Origin: JBBDYD01 sp040901865
GTDB lineage: Bacteria > Bacteroidota > Ignavibacteria > UBA10030
Length of the DNA: 64,000 nt
Reading direction: 5' to 3'
NCBI GenBank assembly: GCA_040901865.1
Contig: JBBDYD010000137.1
Span: 31,361 to 95,360 of the forward strand
The notes below the pieces were generated by a model. That model did not search any database and had not been told where the DNA came from. It saw only the letters and a program-made list of their open reading frames with translations. Below are positions 34,559-43,269 of the stretch, in pieces. Position 1 is the stretch's first letter, and each line of letters starts with the position of its first letter. Position numbers and translations under genes: made by a program.

Positions 34559-35233
34559 ATGCAGCGTGCAACCATTGCCCCTTCGATTCTCTCGGCCGAT
34601 TTTGAGCGGCTGGGTGAGCAAATCCGGATCATCGAACAGGCCGGGATTCAATCGCTCCATCTCGATGTGATGGACGGCCACTTTGTCCCCAACATCAGTT
34701 TTGGTCCGCCGGTGATTAAGTCCATCCGTAAGAAGACCTCGCTTGTCCTCGACACGCACCTCATGATTACAGACCCGGACCGCTACTTGGAGGCATTTCG
34801 GGAGGCTGGCAGTGACATCATCACCGTGCACCAGGAAGCCTGTACACACCTGCACCGCACCGTTGCACGCATTCACGAACTTGGAGCGAAAGCAGGCGTT
34901 GCGGTCAATCCGGCAACTCCGCTGAGTACGATCCTGGAAATCCTCCCGGACATTGAGTTACTCCTCGTTATGTCCGTTAATCCAGGATTTGGAGGACAGC
35001 AATACATCAAGGGTTCGACGGAAAAGATCCGACGCGCTCACGACTTGATTGTGGAATCAGGGAAACAGATCATCCTGGAGGTCGATGGCGGCATTGATCT
35101 GCGGACGGCTCCGCAGGCAGTCGAGGCCGGAGCGGGTGTGCTCGTTGCTGGAACGTCTCTCTTCGGAGCAACAGATCTCAGAAGCGCCATTCATGCCCTC
35201 ACTCAGAGTTTTTCTTCCAACATTCCCGCTTGA
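34559..35233 (+). CDS. rpe: Ribulose-phosphate 3-epimerase
   Basis: Interconverts ribulose-5-P and xylulose-5-P in the pentose phosphate pathway. 224 residues of a TIM barrel with metal ligands in APSILSADF, HLDVMDGHFVPN and TVHQEA, then MSVNPGFGGQ and EVDGGI with the catalytic Asp. GGAG lies 7 nt before the ATG. The stop overlaps the nagA TTG start. Confidence 0.97.
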   Translation: MQRATIAPSILSADFERLGEQIRIIEQAGIQSLHLDVMDGHFVPNISFGPPVIKSIRKKTSLVLDTHLMITDPDRYLEAFREAGSDIITVHQEACTHLHRTVARIHELGAKAGVAVNPATPLSTILEILPDIELLLVMSVNPGFGGQQYIKGSTEKIRRAHDLIVESGKQIILEVDGGIDLRTAPQAVEAGAGVLVAGTSLFGATDLRSAIHALTQSFSSNIPA

Positions 35234-36402
35234 ATGTGAACCTTGCCTTTGTCAACGCACGCCTTGTAACTCCTTTTCGCATCATCGAGCGCGGCACCCT
35301 CGTGACCGACGGTCCGACAATCGCGGAAGTTGGTTCGTCGGACGAGGTCACAATCCCTCCAGGCACATCGAGGATCGATGTCGGGGGAAACTGGCTCACC
35401 CCCGGTTTTGTAGACGTCCTTGTCCATGGAGGGGGCGGGTACGGATTTGCCGATATGAGCAAGGAGGCGCTCGATACCATATCAGAGTTCTTCTTTCGTC
35501 ACGGAACCACCGGAATGCTTGCTGCACTGCACAGTAAGCCCGAGAAGGAAATGATTGCTGATGTTCGGAGAATTTCGGACTTCATTCAGAAGGGTCCAAA
35601 GAGTAATATTTGGGGAATTCATCTGGAAGGACCCTTCATAAACAGTGAGTACCATGGGGCAATGAAAACCGAGTACCTTTGGAAACCCGATCTGCCTGCA
35701 TGGGATCGATTGTTCGGGGCAAGTAATGGAACAATTCGCCTTATGACCATTGCGCCCGAACTGCCGGGTGTCGAGGCCATCATGAGGGCAGCGGCACGTC
35801 ACGGTGTTGTTCTCTCGATCGGCCATTCCAAGGCCTCGTATCAGGAAGTGCTGAATGCCATCGATAACGGCGCGGCACATGTGACGCACTTGTTCAATGC
35901 AATGCCTGTTTTTCACCACAGGAATCCCGGGGTCGTCGTCGCAGCCCTCCTCCATAACGAGCTGAAAATAGAACTGATAGCCGACGGCATCCATGTGCAT
36001 CCCGCCGTGATGAAACTCCTTTACAATATTAAAGGGGATGGCGGAATTGTCCTCATTACAGATGCAATCCGTGCAAGCGGAATGAAAGATGGTGAATATA
36101 CCTTTATGGATCAGTCAATAGCCGTCAAGGATAAACGGGCCTATCTTGCTGACGGGACATTGGCGGGCAGTACCCTGACCATGGAGGAAGCTGTCAGGAA
36201 CATGGTTCGGCTGGTTGATGTCCCCGTGACAAATGCCGTCCGTATGGCTTCGTTTAACGGAGCGAAGGTCCTTGGTCTCTCGCATCGGAAGGGCATTCTG
36301 GCGGTGGGGAAGGATGCTGATTTGGTCGTCATGGATAAGGATTTCAAGGTTCGGATGACCGTCTTCGAAGGAATGGTTCGTTTTTCGTCTCCCGCTGAGT
36401 AA
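35230..36402 (+). CDS. nagA: N-acetylglucosamine-6-phosphate deacetylase
   Basis: Amidohydrolase that removes acetate from GlcNAc-6-P in amino-sugar recycling. 390 residues: FVDVLVHGGGGYGFADM (atypical form of the HxH region), GIHLEGPFIN (metal-binding Glu), SIGHSKASY, ALFNAMPVFHHRNPG-type His region (HLFNAMPVFHHRNPG), and ITDAIRASGM with the catalytic Asp. TTG at 35230 overlaps the rpe stop (TTGA); a GTG two codons later is the alternative. nagB is not in the window. Confidence 0.94.
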   Translation: MNVNLAFVNARLVTPFRIIERGTLVTDGPTIAEVGSSDEVTIPPGTSRIDVGGNWLTPGFVDVLVHGGGGYGFADMSKEALDTISEFFFRHGTTGMLAALHSKPEKEMIADVRRISDFIQKGPKSNIWGIHLEGPFINSEYHGAMKTEYLWKPDLPAWDRLFGASNGTIRLMTIAPELPGVEAIMRAAARHGVVLSIGHSKASYQEVLNAIDNGAAHVTHLFNAMPVFHHRNPGVVVAALLHNELKIELIADGIHVHPAVMKLLYNIKGDGGIVLITDAIRASGMKDGEYTFMDQSIAVKDKRAYLADGTLAGSTLTMEEAVRNMVRLVDVPVTNAVRMASFNGAKVLGLSHRKGILAVGKDADLVVMDKDFKVRMTVFEGMVRFSSPAE

Positions 36403-36438
36403 CTCCCCGACATCCTCATATTTTTTCCAAAAAACCTC

Positions 36439-36469
36439 TTGACAGGGCGATCTTTATACCTTACCTTTA
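36439..36469 (+). promoter_or_regulatory. Predicted promoter of the Lrp-type regulator gene, with overlapping dyad
   Basis: TTGACA (36439-36444) and TACCTTTA (36462-36469) give TTG-N20-TAnnTTTA. An inverted repeat ACCTT-TAT-AAGGT (36463-36475) covers the -10 element, a position fit for autorepression by the downstream Lrp/AsnC protein; that link is inference. Confidence 0.6.
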
Positions 36470-36540
36470 TAAGGTCAAAAGGATATTCCGCCTTACTTAT
36501 TTCGTCCCTCGCTGTTTATTTCCTTATTTAGTGCGCCTTC

Positions 36541-36996
36541 ATGGATGACATTGACGTTAAGATCCTCGATATCCTTCAAAAACAGGGAAGAACGCGTCGC
36601 AACGACCTGGCGGAACGAGTCAGCCTGTCCCTTCCGTCGGTCAGCGAGCGACTGAGGAAGCTTGAAGAGTCGCAAGTCATTATCGGATACTTTGCCAAGC
36701 TGGACCATAAGAGACTCGGAAAGGATATCACGGCCTTTATCGTTGTCACCGTTGATTCCTCGAGGCATTTTTCGTCGTTTGTCGAGCACGCCCACACCGT
36801 CGATGAAATCCTGGAATGTCACGCAATCACCGGAGATGGGACGCATCTCTTGAAAATCCGAACCGAGAATACCGGCAGCCTCGAGAAACTCCTCGCGAAA
36901 ATTCAATCCTGGCAGGGAGTGGTCAAAACCACAACAAGTATGGTCCTCTCCACAGCAAAAGAGACATTCAGAATAAAAGTCAGCAACCACAAATGA
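36541..36996 (+). CDS. Lrp/AsnC-family transcriptional regulator
   Basis: 151 residues. N-terminal helix-turn-helix MDDIDVKILDILQKQGRTRR to about residue 60 (LSLPSVSERLRKLEESQVI) and a C-terminal RAM domain with VDEILECHAITGDGTHLLKI, which binds amino acids and mediates octamer assembly. It lies 27 bp before glnA on the same strand, so it probably controls nitrogen assimilation and itself in response to an amino acid such as glutamine or asparagine (inference). Confidence 0.93.
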   Translation: MDDIDVKILDILQKQGRTRRNDLAERVSLSLPSVSERLRKLEESQVIIGYFAKLDHKRLGKDITAFIVVTVDSSRHFSSFVEHAHTVDEILECHAITGDGTHLLKIRTENTGSLEKLLAKIQSWQGVVKTTTSMVLSTAKETFRIKVSNHK

Positions 36997-37023
36997 TCCA
37001 CTCACACTAATCCGGGAGCACGT

Positions 37024-38466
37024 ATGGCATCAGTGACAAAGACCAAATCGTCCACGGCTGTGGACAAAGTCTTTCAACTCATGAAAGACCGGGAGATAAA
37101 AATCGTTGATTTGAAATTCTGCGACATGCTGGGACAGTGGCAGCATTTTTCTGTGACCACGACGGAGTTTTCGGCCGAGACCTTTGAAGAGGGGATCGGA
37201 TTCGATGGTTCAAGTATCCGCGGATTTCAGAAGATCCATGAAAGTGACATGCTGTTGTTTCCCGATCCGGAGTCGGCGTTTGTCGATCCGTTCACTGCTG
37301 TGCCGACGATGAGCCTCACTTGCGACATTACGGATCCCCTCACACGCGAGAGCTATTCGAGGGATCCCCGGTATATCGCCCGCAAGGGTGAGGCCTATCT
37401 CAAGTCAACAGGGATTGCTGATACTGCATTCTTCGGCCCTGAGCCCGAGTTCTTCATTCTCGACAACATCAGGTTTGATCAGAGCCATAATTACGGGTAT
37501 TACTACATCGATTCCGTTGAAGGATTCTGGAACAGCGGCGCCAACGGCTCCCCAAACCTCGGCCACAAACCCCGCTACAAGGAGGGATATTTCCCCACAG
37601 CGCCGATCGACACTCTGCAGGACATCCGGACAGACATGGTTCTGACGCTCCAGGCTGCTGGTATTGCCGTCGAAGTGCACCACCATGAGGTCGCCACAGC
37701 TGGGCAAACTGAAATCGATATGCGTCGCGATACGCTCACCCGCATGGCGGATAATTACCTCGTGTACAAATATATCACGAAGAATGTCGCCAAAAAGCAT
37801 GGGAAAACCGTAACGTTCATGCCGAAGCCGATCTTTGGAGACAACGGATCCGGAATGCACGTCCACCAAAGTCTGTGGAAAGACGGCAAAGCCCTCTTCG
37901 CGGGCAGCGGCTATGCAGGATTAAGCGAAATGGCGATGTACTATATTGGCGGGCTCCTCAAACATGCACCTGCGTTGTGTGCTTTGACCAACCCGACGAC
38001 CAATTCCTACAAACGCCTCGTGCCCGGATTCGAGGCCCCGGTGAATCTCGCCTATTCGCAGCGAAACCGGTCTGCGTCGGTGAGGATCCCAATGTATTCC
38101 TCGAACCCGAAAGCGAAGCGGATTGAATTCCGTTGCCCCGACCCCACATGCAACCCCTATCTTGCCTTCACGGCACTCTTGATGGCGGGTCTTGACGGCA
38201 TCATCAACAAGATCGATCCGGGAAAGCCGCTCGACAAGGATATCTATGACATGACTCCCGAGCAGTTGAGTGGTGTCCCCTCGACCCCAGGCTCGCTCGA
38301 GGAAGCACTCACCGCTCTGGAAAACGACCATGAATTCCTCCTGCGCGGCGATGTGTTCACCGAAGATGTCATCAACAACTGGATTGAGTACAAGAGAACC
38401 AAGGAAGTGAAACCGATGGCCCTCCGGCCGCATCCGTTTGAGTTCATGATGTATTACGATGCGTAA
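37024..38466 (+). CDS. glnA: Glutamine synthetase, type I
   Basis: Makes glutamine from glutamate and ammonia; dodecamer in the family. 480 residues: beta-grasp N-domain (GFDGSSIRGFQ), PEPEFFILD and catalytic FEAPVNLAYSQRNRSASVRI, and metal-binding HVHQSLWKDG. DKDIYDMTPEQ aligns with the NLYDLPPEE adenylylation loop of the GSI-beta group, keeping its Tyr, so control by adenylylation is possible. GGGAG precedes the ATG. The gene ends before a strong terminator. Confidence 0.97.
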   Translation: MASVTKTKSSTAVDKVFQLMKDREIKIVDLKFCDMLGQWQHFSVTTTEFSAETFEEGIGFDGSSIRGFQKIHESDMLLFPDPESAFVDPFTAVPTMSLTCDITDPLTRESYSRDPRYIARKGEAYLKSTGIADTAFFGPEPEFFILDNIRFDQSHNYGYYYIDSVEGFWNSGANGSPNLGHKPRYKEGYFPTAPIDTLQDIRTDMVLTLQAAGIAVEVHHHEVATAGQTEIDMRRDTLTRMADNYLVYKYITKNVAKKHGKTVTFMPKPIFGDNGSGMHVHQSLWKDGKALFAGSGYAGLSEMAMYYIGGLLKHAPALCALTNPTTNSYKRLVPGFEAPVNLAYSQRNRSASVRIPMYSSNPKAKRIEFRCPDPTCNPYLAFTALLMAGLDGIINKIDPGKPLDKDIYDMTPEQLSGVPSTPGSLEEALTALENDHEFLLRGDVFTEDVINNWIEYKRTKEVKPMALRPHPFEFMMYYDA

Positions 38467-38490
38467 TTCTTCCTGATCGTTGGGATGGAC

Positions 38491-38520
38491 ATCCCGGCCT
38501 CGCACGGCCGGGATTTTTTT
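38491..38520 (+). terminator. Rho-independent terminator of glnA
   Basis: ATCCCGGCC (38491-38499), loop TCGCAC, GGCCGGGAT (38506-38514) and a run of seven T. A perfect 9-bp GC-rich stem. Confidence 0.93.
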
Positions 38521-38575
38521 GACCCTCTGCTTTATTGCTTTTCGAACCCCTTCTTGGTACTTTGAGGCACCCAGT

Positions 38576-39367
38576 ATGACCGCTCGCGATTACACCCGAA
38601 TCAAGGTTTCTGTCGATCAGCGAATATGTTCCATCGTGCTTTCCAGGCCTGAAAAGCATAACGCCCTGGACGACGCAATGATTGACGAACTGTCGGATGC
38701 CTTCCTCGGAGCCCAGAAAAACCAAAACGTCCGTGCAGTCATCCTATCAGGAGAAGGGGAGTCCTTTTGCTCAGGGGCCGACCTTGCCTATCTTCAGCAA
38801 ATCTCACGATTCGATTTTCAACAGAACCAGGAAGATTCAGGCCGTCTCATGAATCTCTTCCTCCAAATCTATACGCTTCGGAAACCCGTCATTGCCCAAG
38901 TGCATGGGAACGCCCTGGCGGGGGGATGCGGCCTTGCGACGGTATGCGATATTGTGATTGCTTCAAGGGAAACGGCCCGCTTCGGGTACACGGAAGTTCG
39001 CATCGGTTTTATTCCGGCCATCGTGATGGTTTTCCTCGTTCGCAAAATTGGGGAATCGCGGGCGCGTGAGATGACGCTTCGGGGAACGGTCCTTTCGGCG
39101 GAGGAAGCGTTTCAGGTTGGACTCGTGAATCATGTCGTGCCTGAAACCGAACTCGACGGTTTTGCCCAAAACCTTGCGCGCGAAATGGCCCGGAATTGCA
39201 GTCCGTCCTCCCTTGGGCTCATCAAGGAACTTCTTGCACGCCTTCACGGAATGTCCACGTCCGATGCCCTCGACTATGCATCCAACCTCAACGCGCTGAC
39301 TCGAATGACGGATGACTGCAAGAAGGGGATTGACGCCTTCCTTAAGAAAGAACCCATCCGCTGGTGA
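38576..39367 (+). CDS. Enoyl-CoA hydratase/isomerase family protein
   Basis: 263 residues of the crotonase fold. LSRPEKHNALDD, GEGESFCSGADLAYL (oxyanion hole), VHGNALAGGCGLATVCDIVI and GYTEVRIGFIPAI are typical; the residues resemble methylglutaconyl-CoA hydratase-type members but the exact substrate is unclear. The start ATG 38576 lies after the glnA terminator; a longer open frame from 38480 reads through that terminator and is rejected. Overlaps apt by 4 nt. Confidence 0.9.
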   Translation: MTARDYTRIKVSVDQRICSIVLSRPEKHNALDDAMIDELSDAFLGAQKNQNVRAVILSGEGESFCSGADLAYLQQISRFDFQQNQEDSGRLMNLFLQIYTLRKPVIAQVHGNALAGGCGLATVCDIVIASRETARFGYTEVRIGFIPAIVMVFLVRKIGESRAREMTLRGTVLSAEEAFQVGLVNHVVPETELDGFAQNLAREMARNCSPSSLGLIKELLARLHGMSTSDALDYASNLNALTRMTDDCKKGIDAFLKKEPIRW

Positions 39368-39888
39368 GCGACCTCTCAAGCCATATTCGCTCTGTCCCGG
39401 ATTTTCCGAAGAAGGGGATCATCTTCAAAGATATTACGACCTTACTCAAAGATCCCATCGCGTTTCAGACGGCAGTTTCCCTTCTGAAGGACCATTATGC
39501 TTCCACGCCCGTCGACAAGGTCATCGGCATAGAATCCCGCGGGTTCATCTTTGGAGGAGCCCTTGCACACCTGCTCGGTGCCGGGTTTGTTCCGGCGAGA
39601 AAGCCTGGAAAGCTCCCCGCTCCAACGATTCGACAGGAATACAAACTTGAGTATGGAGTTGACTGCGTTGAAATTCATGAAGATGCGATCCGGCCGGGCG
39701 ATCGAGTCCTGATCCATGACGACCTTCTGGCAACCGGCGGAACCGCCGAAGCAACCTGCAGTCTCGTGAATCGAATGCAGGGATCTATTGTCGGCCTGTC
39801 GTTTCTTGTTGAATTGTCTTTCTTAAAAGGGAGGGATCGGTTGAAACCGCACAATGTCTTTTCTCTCATTCAGTACGATGCAGAATAG
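39364..39888 (+). CDS. apt: Adenine phosphoribosyltransferase
   Basis: Makes AMP from adenine and PRPP. 174 residues: FPKKGIIFKDITTLL at the N-terminus, ESRGFIFG, RKPGKLPAPT and the PRPP loop VLIHDDLLATGGTA. GTG start overlapping the preceding stop (GTGA). Complements the nucleoside salvage set elsewhere in the window. Confidence 0.96.
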   Translation: MSDLSSHIRSVPDFPKKGIIFKDITTLLKDPIAFQTAVSLLKDHYASTPVDKVIGIESRGFIFGGALAHLLGAGFVPARKPGKLPAPTIRQEYKLEYGVDCVEIHEDAIRPGDRVLIHDDLLATGGTAEATCSLVNRMQGSIVGLSFLVELSFLKGRDRLKPHNVFSLIQYDAE

Positions 39889-39911
39889 AATTCACATTTA
39901 TTTCAATTCGC

Positions 39912-40376
39912 ATGCTCAGTGCCGGTTCGGCAGCTCCCGACGTTCTCCTGCATCTCCATAACGGCACCTCGCATCGCCTCTCCGATCTCCACCGCGTGCA
40001 AAATGTCGTTCTGTATTTTTATCCGAAAGATTTTACGTGGGGATGTACGCGTCAGGCTTGTTCGTTTGCCGATCATTATCAGGACATCGTGTCACGCCAA
40101 TCAATGCTGATCGGCATCAGTGCCGATTCAGTTGAGAGTCACCGGCGATTCGCAGAGCGGCATCAACTGCCCTTCCTGCTCGCCTGCGACGCTGACCTCG
40201 GTATTGCCCGGGCATACAACGCTTTGTCCTTCGGCTTCAGGCGTCTCAGAGTCACGTATGTCATCAATCGGCAGGGGATCATTCGAGGGGTTGTGCACCA
40301 TGAAGTCATCGTTGAGAATCACTGGAAGTCTGTTTTGAAAATCCTTCAAGAAATTGAGCCACAGGGAAAAGAATGA
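39912..40376 (+). CDS. Bcp-type peroxiredoxin
   Basis: 154 residues of the AhpC/TSA fold. Peroxidatic motif FYPKDFTWGCTRQACSF has Cys spaced by five as in Bcp of E. coli, which uses the second Cys for resolution; but the usual TPGCT reads TWGCT here. No signal peptide, so cytoplasmic. Overlaps the tryptophanase gene by 4 nt, an unusual pairing. Confidence 0.9.
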   Translation: MLSAGSAAPDVLLHLHNGTSHRLSDLHRVQNVVLYFYPKDFTWGCTRQACSFADHYQDIVSRQSMLIGISADSVESHRRFAERHQLPFLLACDADLGIARAYNALSFGFRRLRVTYVINRQGIIRGVVHHEVIVENHWKSVLKILQEIEPQGKE

Positions 40377-41749
40377 AAACGATCATAGAACCATTCAAAA
40401 TCAAGAGTGTCGAGCCGATTGGGTTTACGACGGTGTCGGAACGCGAATCCATTTTGAGAAAGGCATTCTACAATCCCTTTCTCATCAAGGCAAACGATGT
40501 GCTGATCGATTTGCTGACGGATAGTGGAACATCTGCCATGAGTGCACGCCAATGGGCTGGAGTGATGGATGGGGATGAATCCTACGCCGGATCCAGAAGC
40601 TTCTTTCGGTTCGAAGAGACAATTCGCGCCCTTACAGGGTTCCGGTATATTATTCCCACGCATCAAGGCCGGGCAGCTGAAAAGATTCTATTTACGGTTA
40701 CCGGTGGTCCCGGTAAAGTCATTCCCAACAATACCCATTTTGATACGACGAGGGCGAATGTTGAGTACTCGGGAGCCGAGGCAGTCGATTTTCAGACGGC
40801 CGAGGGGAAACAGCCTGCACTGGTGGCAGACTTCAAGGGAAACATGGACACGAAGGCGTTGGAGCGTTTTATCGAAGAGCGCGGTGCACGAAATATTCCT
40901 CTCTGTATGCTGACGATCACGAACAATTCGGGCGGTGGCCAACCTGTTTCGATGGCAAACATCAGGGAGACTTCCCGAATTCTCCGTAAACATCGGATCC
41001 CACTCTTCCTCGATGCGTGCCGGTTTGCAGAGAACGCCTTCTTCATCAAAAAGCGCGAAAGGGGCTATGCCAAGAAGAGCGTTCGTCAGATAGCAAGGAA
41101 AATGTTTTCATACGCCGACGGATGTACGATGAGCGCCAAAAAGGACGGGCTGGTGAATATGGGCGGATTTCTGGCCATGAATGACAAATCGATGGCTTGG
41201 AAGGCGCGGAACATTCTGATTGTCACAGAGGGGTTTCCGACGTATGGAGGCCTTGCCGGAAGGGACCTTGAGGCTGTTGCCCAGGGCCTGGAAGAGATTC
41301 TTGACGAACACTATCTCACATACCGGATCCGGTCTGTCGAATACCTGGGAGAGAAGCTTGTTCAAAGTGGGGTTCCGATTGTCCTTCCGCCCGGCGGTCA
41401 CGCCATCTATCTTGACGCAGCCCGTTTTGCATCCCATATCCCGGCACATCAATACCCGGGCCAATCGATTGTGTGTGAGCTATTCAGAAAAGGGGGGATC
41501 CGGTCAGTGGAGATCGGCAGTGTCATGTTCGGAAGGAAAGATGCCAAGACCGGAAAATTTATTCCGCCTCCCATGGAACTTGTTCGTCTGGCAATCCCCC
41601 GGCGCGTCTATACCCAAAGTCACATTGACTACGTGATTGAGGTCATTCTGGATGTATTCGCCGGGCGCAAGAAGCTGAGGGGCTATATCATTACGGAAGA
41701 GCCGCCGGTACTCCGCCATTTCACGGCAAAATTCAAGCCAATGCGCTAA
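40373..41749 (+). CDS. tnaA: Tryptophanase (beta-eliminating lyase family)
   Basis: 458 residues; PLP enzyme that splits tryptophan to indole, pyruvate and ammonia. Conserved blocks: IDLLTDSGTSAMSARQWAGV, PTHQGRAAEKIL, DACRFAENAFFIK, and SAKKDGLVNMGG with the PLP Lys. Two positions that separate tryptophanase from tyrosine phenol-lyase favour tryptophanase: SVEIG (phenol-lyase has MERG) and VLRHFTAKF (His, where phenol-lyase has Phe). Other stretches, such as FSYADGCTMS and GGLAGRDLEA, are closer to phenol-lyase. No tnaC-like leader or tnaB permease is seen. Confidence 0.86.
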   Translation: MKTIIEPFKIKSVEPIGFTTVSERESILRKAFYNPFLIKANDVLIDLLTDSGTSAMSARQWAGVMDGDESYAGSRSFFRFEETIRALTGFRYIIPTHQGRAAEKILFTVTGGPGKVIPNNTHFDTTRANVEYSGAEAVDFQTAEGKQPALVADFKGNMDTKALERFIEERGARNIPLCMLTITNNSGGGQPVSMANIRETSRILRKHRIPLFLDACRFAENAFFIKKRERGYAKKSVRQIARKMFSYADGCTMSAKKDGLVNMGGFLAMNDKSMAWKARNILIVTEGFPTYGGLAGRDLEAVAQGLEEILDEHYLTYRIRSVEYLGEKLVQSGVPIVLPPGGHAIYLDAARFASHIPAHQYPGQSIVCELFRKGGIRSVEIGSVMFGRKDAKTGKFIPPPMELVRLAIPRRVYTQSHIDYVIEVILDVFAGRKKLRGYIITEEPPVLRHFTAKFKPMR

Positions 41750-41771
41750 GAAGAATTCTTAAGAAAAATCG

Positions 41772-41802
41772 TTGCATCCCAGACTCTAACTTCATACATT
41801 TT
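41772..41802 (+). promoter_or_regulatory. Predicted promoter of the Yip1-like gene
   Basis: TTGCAT (41772-41777) and TACATTTT (41795-41802), the same TTG-N20-TAnnTTT geometry seen elsewhere in the window, 26 nt before the ATG. Confidence 0.5.
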
Positions 41803-41827
41803 TTCAAGTCGAACTTTGGGATGTTCA

Positions 41828-42547
41828 ATGATCCGATGCCCCGCCTGCTCGTTTGAAAACGATGAATTTGCAACAATTTGCAGTAAATGCAGGGCATTTC
41901 TTCAGAACAGGATCCCAAACCTGAATTTTTTTGACACATCTTGGGGGATTCTCGAATCTCCTTTCAAAACGTTTAAGACCATCGGAATCGCTGAGCACAA
42001 GAACTACGCTCTATTTCTGTTTTGCTGTTTCGGCATTGCTATTTCCTTTACAGCGGCCTGGTTCTTGAAACTCGGTGTGTTCTTTGAAACCCTGCTGGAT
42101 CTTATCCCGTTCACATTCGGCCTCGGAGTCATTCTTGGAGGCGTCTTTGCCATCGTATTGCCGGTTGTTCACCAAAAAGTTACAAAAGTCATGGGCGCGA
42201 CTTCGCATGTTCGTCAATCATACGGAGTCCTTGCGTATTCGTTTGTCCCGATCCTGCTTTCCCTCATCCTCGTGCTCCCCATTGAACTGCTGACGTTCGG
42301 AATGTATATGTTCACATCGAATCCGCATCCCGCCGTCATTAAGCCGGTGTCATACTATGTATTGCTCGGGTTTGATATCTTACTTGGAACGTGGGCTGTG
42401 GTCTTGGCCGTTACGGGAACCCGTGTTGTGCAGCGCGTTTCAGTCATCCGATCAGTTTTCGCAATCACGGTTCTCTTGGGAATTCTCGTTGCAGCACTTG
42501 CAGCCGGGGCGCCGGGTTTGATCGCGCTTCTTCCGAAATGGTACTAA
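41828..42547 (+). CDS. Yip1-like membrane protein with N-terminal zinc ribbon
   Basis: 239 residues. RCPACSFENDEFATICSKC at the very N-terminus gives two CxxC pairs (zinc ribbon). After a linker with GILESPFKTFKTI come five or six membrane helices, including YALFLFCCFGIAISFTAAWF and GVLAYSFVPILLSLILVL, which resemble the Yip1 domain. ATG 41828 is chosen over a TTG four codons earlier. Function unknown; such proteins are common in Bacteroidota-type genomes. The next gene starts 1 bp after the stop. Confidence 0.8.
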   Translation: MIRCPACSFENDEFATICSKCRAFLQNRIPNLNFFDTSWGILESPFKTFKTIGIAEHKNYALFLFCCFGIAISFTAAWFLKLGVFFETLLDLIPFTFGLGVILGGVFAIVLPVVHQKVTKVMGATSHVRQSYGVLAYSFVPILLSLILVLPIELLTFGMYMFTSNPHPAVIKPVSYYVLLGFDILLGTWAVVLAVTGTRVVQRVSVIRSVFAITVLLGILVAALAAGAPGLIALLPKWY

Positions 42548-42548
42548 C

Positions 42549-42929
42549 GTGGAATGGTCACGGACGGAATTTGAAGATGTTGTTCGTCAGGCTTTTGAAG
42601 CATTGCCAGACGTCTTTCGTACCAAAGTCGATAATGTCCAGATCGTTGTAGAAGAATATCCCTCGGAAGAGATCCAGAAGGACATGAAGGTGGGAAAACA
42701 CAACTTGTTGGGACTTTACACCGGGGTGCCGCTCCCTCACCGGAACACGTGGTACGGCACAACCGCAACGGTTCCGGATGTGATCTACCTATTTCGGAAA
42801 AACATCGAGGCGAACTGTACTTCGAAATCCGAACTGACGGAACGGATCACCGAAGTGCTACTTCACGAATTGGGTCATTACTTCGGCATGGACGAAAAAC
42901 AGGTCCGCCGCGCATTACGAACCTCCTGA
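42549..42929 (+). CDS. Small zincin-type metallopeptidase
   Basis: 126 residues matching the Zincin_1 (PF06262) family: LLHELGHYFGMDE is the HExxH-type zinc motif with the third ligand shortly after, and YPSEEIQKDMK and LLGLYTGVPL precede it. GTG start 1 bp after the preceding stop. Physiological substrate is not known. Confidence 0.87.
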   Translation: MEWSRTEFEDVVRQAFEALPDVFRTKVDNVQIVVEEYPSEEIQKDMKVGKHNLLGLYTGVPLPHRNTWYGTTATVPDVIYLFRKNIEANCTSKSELTERITEVLLHELGHYFGMDEKQVRRALRTS

Positions 42930-42954
42930 AGAGGGGTCATACAGAAAGGCAATT

Positions 42955-43263
42955 ATGGCAAAAGTGATTCTGCAGATCTCGTATGAAATTGATGAGCAGC
43001 AACGAACGGAGTACCTTGATCTCGCCGCGAAAATGCGGAACCATTTCAAGGAAACGCTGAAGAAGGATTATTCGCTGTACGAGGTAAAGGGAAAGAAGAA
43101 TTCTTTCGTGGAGCAGTACGTCTGCAACTCGATGGAGGAATACGAGGCCCTGGAAGACGATCAGGACGAGAAAAGCGGGGAACTCGTCAACGAGCTTGAG
43201 GCCCTCCTCAAGAACGGAAAAGCCCGCTATATCACGCTTGTTGAATCAGATTCTGGATCCTAA
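42955..43263 (+). CDS. Conserved small protein of unknown function
   Basis: 102 residues, acidic C-terminus, no signal peptide or membrane segment. The pattern (VILQISYEIDEQQRTEYL ... YVCNSMEEYEALEDD) suggests a ferredoxin-like dimeric alpha/beta barrel such as antibiotic-monooxygenase relatives, but no catalytic motif is visible. AAAGG precedes the ATG. Convergent with the M28 peptidase gene, 6 bp apart. Confidence 0.75.
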   Translation: MAKVILQISYEIDEQQRTEYLDLAAKMRNHFKETLKKDYSLYEVKGKKNSFVEQYVCNSMEEYEALEDDQDEKSGELVNELEALLKNGKARYITLVESDSGS

Positions 43264-43269
43264 GCGGAC

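Noticed and set aside
38480..38575. Longer N-terminus for the enoyl-CoA hydratase
   Set aside because: It would be translated from within the glnA terminator hairpin and adds 32 residues not typical of the family.
40373..41749. Tyrosine phenol-lyase instead of tryptophanase
   Set aside because: The Arg and Met of phenol-lyase (MERG) are replaced by VEIG and the late Phe is His, as in tryptophanase.
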